From Xestospongia bergquistia (lineage: Eukaryota; Porifera; Demospongiae; Haplosclerida; Petrosiidae), in assembly GCA_963965975.1 (NCBI GenBank), contig OZ014417.1, positions 2,337,821 to 2,401,820 on the forward strand: a stretch of DNA of 64,000 nucleotides, written 5' to 3'. Both the position numbers and the translations under genes were made by a program. Below, one piece after another: positions 46,601 through 58,500 of the stretch (position 1 is its first letter; each line of letters starts with the position of its first letter). The notes below the pieces were generated by a model, which searched no databases, was not told the DNA's origin, and saw only the letters and a list, made by a program, of their open reading frames with translations.

Positions 46601-48785
46601 AATGGAGGCTGTAAAATGGTTACAAGAGAAACTAGATGGAGAACCAACTAGAAAAGACATTGTGAAAACTATGCAGGTAAGAGGAAGAATTACTGTTAGT
46701 ACTGACTAATTTGTTGTATTATTAGAAAATGATTAAGGATGGATTACTACTACATGCTTCTGGTGATCATAGGATACCATATTGTATGTTCATACTGAAT
46801 TCATTGATGTTTGTAATGATTTATTCAATCATTTTATTTATTAAATATTTGACATCTGTCTTTGACATTTTTAATTTACTTACCAATTCCATTACTAAAG
46901 TACATGTATAGAAATATTGTCACATTTAACTTGGTATAGTAAATTTAGTTTAATTCAAGTATTAACTGTTTATCTTATGTCTTTCATTTTCTCCATTAGA
47001 TCAGTCCTTACCTCAACATCTACAAGAAGAGGAAGATTGGGATTCCTTTAGAAAGAAGTGGTTTGAAGTAGCTATTATACATCCTCTAAATATCTTATCA
47101 CAAAGTGGTGGAACTGAATCTGTTAGTACTTCTAGCCACGCCTCATCATTTCAGAGTTCTCCTTATTACATGCATCATGAAGAACAAGTTAAAAGTATGT
47201 AATAAATCAATCTACATGTATAATGTATATATGTGGGAGTGTATATGTTAAATGACATTCTCCTTGAAATTTATAATTAGTGTAATTGAATTTCTTTGTG
47301 TAATTGGACTGATTTTTCCTTTAAATAATACCTCTGAATGTTTATGAAATCTTGTGATTTTTATGCCAATTTATGATCAGAAATAAAGATTTACTTTCCA
47401 CTGTTCTACCTGTCCAAGTGTCACCTGTCTTTGGTATCAAATGACCTGTCTCTCTCTCTCTTTCTGTAGTTCCTAATGATATATTTTCTCGTTATGTGAA
47501 ATATAATCCTGATCTTCATGGTCTCTCTGATCGTCCTGAGTGGTGTTATATTCAATATGATCATACTTATAATCCAACACAAGGTTATGAACTAGAGTTT
47601 CAATGGATGGCATGTACCATCTCTTTATTACATAAATCAGTAAGTACTTAGTACAATAGAACACTATATTTCTAATAATATCAATTAATAGAATATGAAT
47701 TGATATATTAAAATCTAGTTAATTAAGACATGACTTACTCTCTGGATATATCACTTAACTTTATAAAAATATAATAATATCCTCAACATTTTCTGATACA
47801 CTCTCTCTAGATTCAAAACTGGGCTCACAAAGCAGCAATTGTGGTTTCAATATAGTACCTGTCCATTCATTGGGTACACTAGGATTAGTAGATAGTACTA
47901 TAGACACACCTCATCCATTTCTACGTCCTGTTTTCTTACCACTAGAACTTCCTCAGGAATTCAGAAACCACCTTGAAAGTAAGTCAATCAAAGATGAGTT
48001 ACAATTAGACACCTTGATCAAGTAGTTGTTATTAATACTGAGTATCCTCTAAGTACATATATACACATTAATATCAGCATTGTTGACACATTATTATAGA
48101 TGTGTTATAACAGTATTCATTTGTTTTTTATAGAATCTAATGAAGACTCATCCACTAGTCTCATGTATCTCTTTCAAACTATTATAGACAAGTAAGCAGT
48201 AAAAATTCACATTAACAACATGTAACTATACTACTAGTGTGATATATTATGTAGTTTAATGACTTACATTCTTTATACTACATACACTGGATATAAAGTT
48301 CTGTTTTGTATTTCATCAGGTTTGGATTCCTTGTTGATCCCTCAAGTGTTTCAACTGATATAGATCTGTCTGATATTTCATGGAAACCTCATCTCAATCA
48401 TTTCTTGTCACATGTTTTTATTCATCATTCAGGTTGTGCTCTATTACAACCAGTTTATGATAGTCAGAGGAGGACAGGTGGTTCTCCTTATAAGGAAGGT
48501 GGTTTAGAGAGCAAGTTTGAGTGTGGTTTTAAATGGTTTTGTAATAGCTATTATTTGAGGCAGAAATCAACTGAACAAAGTATATTACTCTAATATGAGG
48601 AATTAGTAGAGAGATTTAGTTATTTCTGTACAACTTGTAATGGAGAATTAGCTGTATTGTGTAATAAGATACTACAAACAGTTTAACAATGATTCCTGTG
48701 ATAATGTTTTTTTGTAATATTAATCACATCATTAAAAGTAATTAAAAAATCTCAGTTTTATAAAATAATGGAAAATTAACTGTAG
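43680..48785 (+). pseudogene. DEPDC5: DEPDC5 copy B: 3' half, pseudogene
   Basis: Very similar to copy A from its 15.9-kb intron to its 3' flank. Exons: 43932-44015, 44145-44236, 44290-44467, 44872-45054, 45579-46294, 46544-46676, 46726 onward (truncated), 47000-47194, 47470-47639, 47811 to about 47978, 48134-48191, 48320-48686. Derived damage: TGA at 45953-45955 where copy A has CGA (SSRFLR then stop), loss of the second half of the DEP exon near 46780, a one-base deletion near 47840 (copy A AATGTGTGG, here AATTGTGG), and TAA near 48591 in the last exon (SILL then stop). Homology ends at about 48785. No 5' exons are present, so no promoter is expected. Confidence 0.88.
43690..43890. repeat. 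GATA/GATGGA minisatellite at the left end of DEPDC5 copy B
   Basis: Irregular GATA, GATGGA and GGACA units, longer than in copy A (15878-15985). The homology to copy A starts inside this repeat. Confidence 0.85.
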
Positions 48786-49231
48786 ACATTTTGGTCAGAT
48801 ATTCCCCAAGCTCAAATGCAACAAACCAATTGGCTAGAGTCTCAATGTAAAATCACATAATAGATTTAGGTTCCAAAGTTTAAGAGTTTAGGGTCTAGGA
48901 AGTCAAGTTGTATTTACTAGACTTGCATTTTCTACTATGATTTGTGTAAAATATTGACCAACAGTCAGTGCACCATCAGACGCTGTACTTGTTAATTGAT
49001 ATCAACATTGCCTACTGTTATATAATTATGTGTACTAAATTTTAATTTAGCAAGTAGCGTAATATATTTGCTAAAAGTAAAAAATTCATAAATTTTTGTA
49101 AAGTTAAATTAACAAGGAAACAAGGAAAAATTATTACAACTAATACCTGCTAATCTGAATGTTACTAAATTTATTTTCAATTAATAGTCAGTTATGATAC
49201 CCTATACCTGGCTTGTGTAGCATTTGCAATT
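48786..49231. other. Convergent spacer between DEPDC5 copy B and gene D
   Basis: No gene seen. TTTATT at 49170-49175 reads AATAAA on the minus strand, 57 nt past the gene D stop, and is a fair candidate polyadenylation signal. Confidence 0.45.
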
Positions 49232-49527
49232 TCAGTTCTGTCTATGGTGGACATGATCATGTATCTGCCCTGCTTTCCTTTTGTTATTAACAAGAGGTCC
49301 CTCGATGGCAGAAATCAGTGCCTCCCAGGTAACAGGGGATGACTCAGTATTTATCCACAGTCTTATTACTTCAGAAAGCTTGCTGTTGTTATTGCAGGGA
49401 GCTTTCACTAAGCCATCCAAATCATTTTTAGGAACTTCAAGGGCTAAGCCAACATCTTCCCAGCGGGCACTAATATCAGCCAACAGCTTAAGCACTTCAT
49501 TATGATCAGGAGCGTTTTTAAAATGAT
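49232..49527 (-). CDS. Gene D terminal death domain
   Basis: DHFKNAPDHNEVLKLLADIS, RWEDVGLALEVPKNDLDGLV, LSEVIRLWINTESSPVTWEA, LISAIEGPLVNNKRKAGQI, ending HVHHRQN then TGA. Family pattern of death domains, C-terminal as in PIDD and UNC5. Confidence 0.82.
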
Positions 49528-52500
49528 CTATAAAAGAACATAGTTCATTGACAATGACCACTGCAGTACTGTTATAGTAGCTATTAGTTTCAGAATAATA
49601 ACCGTAATAGTTATTTAATGATAATTATTATATAGTTCATGTGTGGCTTCATTAAAATATCTTCTACTAAAAGATAAAAATGATCACACTAACTATGTTG
49701 AGTTATTGTTACAGGTAAAGGCTCAAACATCAATTAACTAAAATTATGTATACAACATTGTCAAAGACAATGGGAAAATGATTAATGCAATCAAAAGAGT
49801 TCAACAATTTAACATAATGATATAATGGATACCTTAATTTTAAATTACTATAATGTTTACATGAGAACTTCATAAAAACTTAAAAAATAGAATTTTAAAT
49901 AAAATAAAATAAACAAAATAGTATTTTGTGAAGCACTGAATTGGATAGTTTTGCATTAATTAAATATGGCAGACAACAGAAAATTAATCTAGCAAAGAAT
50001 GATTTTTGCTCAATTTCACAAAAAAACTTTTATGGGCATGATTTGTCTTAAGTATTCAGTAATATACATATTTCTGTACTGATGACCAATATATAGAGTT
50101 ATACAAACCTTGTGATAAAATAGTAGGTGTGTGCACATGAACATCATTATTACTTGATGATATTTTGTCAACACCTATACAAGGAAATAAGAGATATATA
50201 TTATTGTGTTGTTGAGTTACTAAAAATATATCTTACCAGTCCTGGACAAAGAGCAAAATAGACATATCTTCATGTCATTTGGTTCCACTCCATTTAAGGG
50301 AATATAGTGACTAATTTTTGTTGCAGTAGTGGTAGAACTAGGTTCAAAAATCACTGTAAACAAACAGTCGGGGTAGTGGGGTGGACTTTGAAAACCAAAT
50401 CTGTCCACATCATGCTTGAAAATCTAAACAAATTTTGTAATTACTTGATGAGCAACAACCAAAAGCAACTCACTCGACTGGGATGAACACGTGGATGAAT
50501 ACTCCAACCATTACCAAAATCAATTGACTCATTTCCAAATACCAATTCAATGAAGTCATTAGTGGTAGTTTGAAACGTGAACGAAATTTGTATATCTTTC
50601 TTAGCATTACTTGGTAGAGATTTTTTAATATACTAAACCCAAAAAATTAAGCTATATAATTGAATTACTTAATAAAAATATACTCACTTTTAGTAAAGCA
50701 TCAAGTTCTTTAGCAACTATAAATCTCATTAACCATTCACGATTATCTTCTTGAACTTCATATACAACCTGACCTATATATTTGTTATCAGGTGATAATG
50801 AACTACTCCTAAAATTAGACATTTCTGTAATGATAAAAAGATTATGATGACAATGAGCACTTAGTAACACTATGTACATTGAATTGTAAAAAACTAGTTT
50901 TTGAACTGTTTGTCAGGTATAGTTAAGTTGTAGTTCAAATTTAAATCAAAGGGCTTCTTACCTTCTTTTGATTGAGCTTCACCAGTAGAGATATGTGCTG
51001 TAGAAGCATCTGCTCTAACTGCTACATGATCATCAGAGGATGATTGATATGTAGGTTGGTTGACAATGGTTCTTTCAATAACTGTATCTTCAGATGATTT
51101 GCTATTATATTTCGTTTGAAATAACATTGTAACTGGACCAAAAAGCGATTTTACAATGGTCACTAAACAAAAATGATGTAAAAAGATGCTGCCATATTGG
51201 CTACCGGGATAAAACCGTCCTCCTTCTACTATCTGGAAGTTATAAGGAAGTATGTCTTGGTTAGAAGAAGCTTTCACAAAAGTAAGGTAAGCAGTATGAT
51301 CTTGAGTAACTAGCTGTGCACAATGTTGTATCTTTAATTTGATTGGTTGAGCAAGTGGCTTAGTAATAGATAGAGAATATATAGCACTGACAGCTTCTGT
51401 TTCCTTAGGAAATTGAAACTCTCCACCAACCAATACTGCTACAGCTAATTCAACAGTCTCTTTTGAAGATAGGGTATTTTTAGGAACACTAATTCTTAAA
51501 CCATGTTCATCCCAGTTAAAAGATTGAGGACAGTCACCTTGAATTAGGAATAATTTCTTGTCTCCTACATGCACACTGCGAAGATTATCTTTAAGACAAA
51601 AAATATGGAAGATATGTATTATGTAATTTATGTTATATGCATTACCATACCATTTACTGGTACAAGGTAGCTAAATTGGACAGATACATCTCTTGTAGCT
51701 AGTGATGACTTCTTTGTCTCTGTTAGGATAGCTGTACTCTCCTTCTTAAAAACAATTGTTTCTTCTATAGTATATAAAGTGAACATATATTAATGATTAT
51801 AGTATATAGATTATACACAGAAATTTTCTGAATTATAAATTACTTAAAAGAGAACCTTGGGTATGACATAGAAATTGGCTAATAAATCTAACACTACATA
51901 TATACATATGTTGATATACATAGTACAGGCTATTGCCTAACAAAGAGAACTTTATTGTTGATACAGTGTGTGATGTCTTGGGATACAGCATACAGCCCTT
52001 GACATCACACACTGTATCAACAATAAATCCTAAATCCTGAGAGGTTAGGCATATATGTATTTGTGTCTTGATAACATAAGAAATTCAGTGATTTTCAAAG
52101 TTTTAAGGTTTATGAATGTATGTAACACTAGCAATTTGATGCATAACTTTTTGGTGTTTGTAGATGTCATAAGAGTGTATATGGATATACTACTGTGATG
52201 TCACTTTAGCTTTTTATCAGTATGTCACAATATCTAATAGAGGTGCCACCAAAAAACTACAGACCTAAAAGGCACTAATTGAGAGTATTCCAATTACTGT
52301 CAGAGTATTCTGATGGCACCAACATGATCATTAGAATTATTATAAGGTAGTCATTATTGGCTATTAAGATACCTAGCATGGACAGCAAAGCTATATTAGT
52401 GTATAAATCATTCCACTATGCCACAAAGCACACGAGAAACAACATGTACACACAAGTTGCAATATCTATCTCTATTTTTTAAATGATGCATGCCAACAAA

Positions 52501-55500
52501 AGTTATTAAGAGAGCAAGTACTATCAAATATTTAGGAATGGCATTGTCCAGGTTGTGGTGGCATAAAAAATATAGTTTGTTATAATTATACATACGTACA
52601 TACATACATACATATATATGTGTATGTATACATATATATATATTATATATATATGTTACAGTAAGATTGTGCATATAGGGATTTTGCGAAATCCCTGAAA
52701 CTTCCAGGGAGTTTGTGAAATCATGTTTTCACTTAGGGACTTCATAAATTCATTAAAAACTCTAGCAATTTCATGAAATCACTGGAAATAATACCATAGT
52801 TTTGATGACTACTCTGAGGATTTATCATAGTTCAGAGCAGTTCACACTTCCTTTAATGTATTGTTGCACAAATCGCTAGAGTCTTTTAGTGAATTTACGT
52901 ACTGGTTTGTACTGCAAAGCAAGCACCAAAGTTACAAGGTTTGATGACTTCCCATTATAAAAATAATGTGATCTTAATAATATTACATTTCAAGGTTTTA
53001 TTACCTAAAGATGGGAAGCTAATTGGGGTAATTGTTATTCCTTTTTATCAGACTCTATCACAATGTTCTCATCAGAAAATGAAATGCAGAGGGCACAAGT
53101 AGTATGTATGTAAATATTTTAGTCCAGTAAATTTGTAAGGTAGTACATGGGTACTTAAAGAGACTTTAATTGAAAAAAACATCCTATAAATATTTTGGAA
53201 GATACTGACTTCACAGTGAAACACTGACTAGAGCTACAAAGCAGGAGTGTCAATGGAAGGCTAATAGACATAGAATGTTGAAAATATAGAAGAGAAAGGT
53301 AGCGAGAAGCTTTGAGCATTGTTAGTCATACCCATCGTTGTATCACTTGCAGTTAAGGTGTAAAACACCTTAACTGCATGTGATCAAGTGATACTCATTA
53401 ATTGTTACTTTTGCCATGTAAGACATTTTCTAATGCTTTAAAACTTTTATTGCACATACGAACATTTGTTAATAATAAATAAACTATAAGCATTGACTTT
53501 TGGCAATTACTACCCTCCTGGGTACTTGTATAGCATCATAATCTCCTAATTGTGTAGTATACATGCATATAGGTTGATTAATTATGCAGTAAAGCCAGCT
53601 CATTATAGCACTATTAATAACAATAATACTGACCACAGTAATTGTATGCAGGGAGAGTAAAGGCTTGTCCACCCTGTAAAAATTAGCAATACCCAGCAAC
53701 CTTATGCACAAATCCTGTTACCCCTCCCTTCCTATGTAAGTGGCCAGTGAGAAAGGAGGGGTCACAATTCCATATTAAAAGTAACACATAGTACTGTATC
53801 GAGATATGGTGCTAACATCACTTTGAACTTTTATGGTATCAAGCCACAAGTACATTATTGCCCAACCTCTTTTTTTACTGAGAAAAGGTATGAAGTGGCA
53901 TTTAACTAATGTTTTTAATGTTGTTATAAAGAGTTCTTGCCAACTGGTTCCCTTTTTATATTTTTTACTTCATTAATTTAGCTGGAAAGTGATAGTACTT
54001 TTTCTTATTAAAAGTGTTATTATTCGTTTACAAAGAACTTGATGACACTTTAATTAATCATTTCAGTCACTATGATGATACTTTTGTAATTACGATGATT
54101 TTATTACATTATGATATTTTTGCAGATTTCTAGTAATTTGCTTAACATAAAAATCTTTAAAATTATTTTTAAAAGCGTTTTATACAGGAGAACCAATTTT
54201 TAGTAAATTTAGAAAAAATCAAAATTAAGACTGTAACCCCTTAATGTAAAACTTTGTTCATAGTCAAGCTATATCCTTCATATTCTGAAAAATTTTACAA
54301 GAGGTCCTTTTGAAGTCAAAATAAACTCTTATTGCTCAACTACGAGGGCTTTATTATTGATACAGTATTTGATATCTCATGCCTATGGTCCTCTATGGTC
54401 ATCAATGCATTTTTTGTCAAACACCACTAGACAGAATCCTAATTTGTTCAATTTTGGTCTCCAAAAAAATTCTTAATAAAAAACAGTAGCAGCCATAACA
54501 TTAAATACTAAAGGTCTAGACTCTTTAAGTTTAACTATATGTATTAATCTAACCAGAGTAAGGAAATGTTTGAAGCAGCAAATGTAAAAAGTAAAACTGT
54601 GGACACTAAGTAGGCAGAGTTAAGCTTGCAGAATATAGAAAACAAAGGACTTTGTCATACACTAGGTAATTCAAGTATCTACCATTCTATCTATCATTCA
54701 AGACAAGTAATTAAAATATATTGCATAAGAACAATCATGTCTTATTAATTTTTTTTTATTTTGTTATGTATATATTATATCTTACTTTCTAGTTGAATCT
54801 TCATTTTCACACCAATGTCTTTTAACTCATTGCTCTGCTTCAGAAAGAAATCACAGACAGCTTTTAAAAACTCAATTCCTTTTACGTCAACCTGTTGTTG
54901 TAGTTCATTAACTACTTTGTCTGCTTTGTCATAAGTATCACCACTCATACTTAGTACATGTTCTTTAAAATTTACTGATATCAACTTAGCAGCAAAGAGC
55001 TGGTTAACAATAGAAAGAGGTTTAACTTCAATGGCATCAGCAATATCAGCAAAATAGTCTAGAAATATTTCAGATGGATCAATAGTACCTACATAATATG
55101 ACAAGAAAAGGAAAGGTAAATGAGTTAAAGAATAGCCTTGTTGTCAGTCTTTTAAAGAAATGAAATGAAAACACAAAATTTTACACATTTTTATCAATGT
55201 AGACCTTGCATAATAGGATATATCCAGTGTAAAGGATCATTTGTGTTCAAAAAACAAACTATAACTAGAATATGACTCAATTAGTCATTTTATTGCTAGT
55301 TTGTGCTTGAACTAAATGTAAGAAAGAATGTCTGGTAACGTTAACTATTTTCTTGGCATTTAATGCAGGTTTAGGTGAGATATACAATATTTTCCATCAA
55401 TGGATTTCAATAGATGATCCAAGACATCCAGTTAATGATATTGACCAAAGTTATTAATAAAACAAGGAGTGGCAAATGTCGGAGAATTGGCCAGACAGTG

Positions 55501-58500
55501 GGTGGTGGTGGCATAAAAATATACAGTTGATTGGAATAATATATATACATTGCTTATAAGAAGTGCATGTTAAAATGAAAGCTCCCTATTCCACATGCAG
55601 TTCTGCTAACAGTTATATTCAATACCATATATTGTCTTCTTTTACAAAGAAAGACTATTAAATTCAACCATAATGATATGATAATTTTTATTACTCTTAC
55701 TATATAATTGTACATATTATAGTTCCAACTTAACTCCAAAACAGTATGAGTGAAAGTATTTATTACATGCCATTGGCAATATTGCTTTAAAACTTACTAC
55801 TCTCTTGATAAGCAATACTCAGAGGTAAGTCAGTTATTTCTTTTCCTTCTTCATCACTTTGAGATTGAGAATCTATAAAAATGATTTACAAAGGCAATAA
55901 TTATAAAAGTCACAGCAAAGGATTTATTAAATTTAACAGGAACAAGTATATATATAACTGAAGCATCCTTCTACAATTGTTTTGATGATATCGATTTCAC
56001 AAAAACATTTTATCATTAAGGAATTGAAGAGATAACAGTGACAAACAGAAACTAGAAGGCAGAAGGCAAGCTAGCTTGCCTAAAGTTTGAAGAAGCTTCA
56101 AAACTTAACCAGCTATACACATCATCTTAAGGCTCAGTTTAGGCCAATGAAATTATTTTATTGTCAAAAATTATTTGAAAATTGCAAAGATTTTTGCTAA
56201 TGTGAAGACCTTGCTTATATTTGCTTTCAAAAGTAAAAAACTTAGTGATATATGACATGCTACAGAAGTATAGACATCACAAGCAGATCAGAAGAAAAAC
56301 TTTTATTGTACAATCAGAAAAATTTAGGGCCTTTATTTAATAATTATAATACACTAGTGCTCACAAAGTTTAAACTAAACTTAATAGAACATTAAAAGTA
56401 AACGAGTATTCTTGCTTATCATTTCAAGACTGAATAGAGGTGGAGAATTTTGATTCAATCAATAAATTTAAACAAAATCAGTGGGCATAATGTTGTGATA
56501 GTTGTAAATTCAGATGAATCCAAGGATGTACAATGGCATATAAGGCTTAACATGCAAGACTTGTTTATATCCACTGATGTGAACAGAAAGTATTTGCTCT
56601 CATACATGTGAATGGATAATTAAGCAGACGTATATTTGTATTGGTACAAGTATTATGCACACATCGATTGTGTTTTAAATGACAATAGAGGCTGTGTGGA
56701 GAAATAATCCTAAATATACTTATGTTCAGACTCATAATTTGCATGTTGAATTCGTCATATTTGGTAGCAAAAGCATACGTGTCAATAAGCATTCAATACC
56801 AACAGCCACTATCACTGTGAAGTACTTGAAGAAAACTGATTTCAAATGTTAATAATAGTCAAGGCATGTTGACAATCATAGAGTACTTCATTAGATATAG
56901 AAGCAAGATGGCTGACATCTGATAGCAAGTATAACATCTCCATGCTAAAATTAATCCTAAGCTAGTTATTACAGTTTATTACTTCAGCACACAACTTCTA
57001 TTGATAATGCTAACTAAAATTGGCAACAAGATTAATAAAATCTATGAAGACCTTTTATTGAACATTTTCCAAGCTAGGACAAACTGTCTCTTAAAATGAC
57101 CTTCAATATGGTTTAACATGCGTAATCTTTAGTGATCATGGAATTATTATGCAAGTAGTCTATATGATTCTAAGAACTAAAGATATTATTACATATTTAC
57201 CTTGAATATTCTGTTGTAAAGAGCTTTCTAGTTTCAAGTATTCATATATTTTCATAGCTAGAGCTATGTTTTGAACAAGTGGACCCTTTATAACATCTAA
57301 AATAGTGATCCATGTGACAGGAGCACCTTCACCTTGACCATTCATATCCAACCAATTCTGAATAACTTGATCTAGTCTTGATTGATTTTGTATGTTGGTA
57401 TTGGCCAAACCTTGAAGGACATTAAAACTCACTCCAAGACCATATCCAATACTACGCCATAAAGCATTAATATTAGCTAGTTGGATTAAAACTTCATGTC
57501 TTGTAGGCCTTTCAACTGTAAGAATACATACAAAGAAGATAAAGAACTGTCATACAAGATTGCTTAACATACATAATTTAGGGAAATGATTGAATTCATC
57601 AGTTATACTATCCTTTGTAAACATTGTCTCCTGACTACTACCTGTAATATAACAATGTATAACAATTAATGAAAGTAACTAAAAATAAAAGTAGTAGATA
57701 TAAAATCAAGAAATTAAATAATAAAATATCAGAAATATGATACTTTCTAACTTACCTCCAACATCATATGGTGACATCTGTTTGTCAGGTTTGATAACAG
57801 AATTAATAAAATCTGTAATATTAACTAAGTCAATACAAGAGAATACTGACATAATTAGAACCTTTTTTTGTTCTTGTCAGAACATGTTTTGACAATCTTT
57901 GTATTACTTCATCTTTTATTGGTGGACTGGGTATACTCTAAGACAAAAAATTTCCATAGACACACAGTTAAGAGAAAGTGAATGTAAACTTACCAAAGGA
58001 TTACGTCCAGCAAAAATACTAAATTTGTTGAGATGTTCTCTTACAGAGAGGTAGGTAAAATCAGATGATGGATAGAAGAACATGATCTCCCCACATACTT
58101 CTTCTATATGTCGGATGTAGTGATCTGGTAGTGGTAGATATTTGTTGGTGTTAGTAAAGAGAGCTTTGGTCACCAGAGGAGCAATACAAAGGTATGGCTC
58201 TTTTTCACCAACAACTAATTGGACATCAACTATTTCATTGTTAGTAGAAGTAGCAGCTCCTTTCAGTAATACTGCTTTAGAAACATTTCTAAGAGCATAG
58301 ACTACACGATGTCTCTGTTCCTTATCCATGACATCCTTAACATTACCAGGTGCAATAATAAACTGTTTTGAAGTGCATGGACATAATTCATTTTTAAGGT
58401 TAAGAATTTTTTTGATGAGTGATGTACGGAGTTGATAACTTTCCATTAAATGGCTGTGAGACACAAGAACTGTAACACATCTGTTGCATTCAGTAACCTC

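Noticed and set aside
43680-48785. Copy B as the other allele of copy A wrongly placed in the assembly
   Set aside because: It begins and ends at different points, has its own deletions and is joined to different unique DNA on both sides, so a true duplicate is more likely; read depth would settle it.
50962-51588. PIDD-type autoproteolysis in the ZU5 region
   Set aside because: The HFS motif needed for self-cleavage is not present; HFC is seen instead.
54786-55088. Calling this exon a certain CARD
   Set aside because: Pattern is suggestive but a divergent death domain is equally possible without a profile search.
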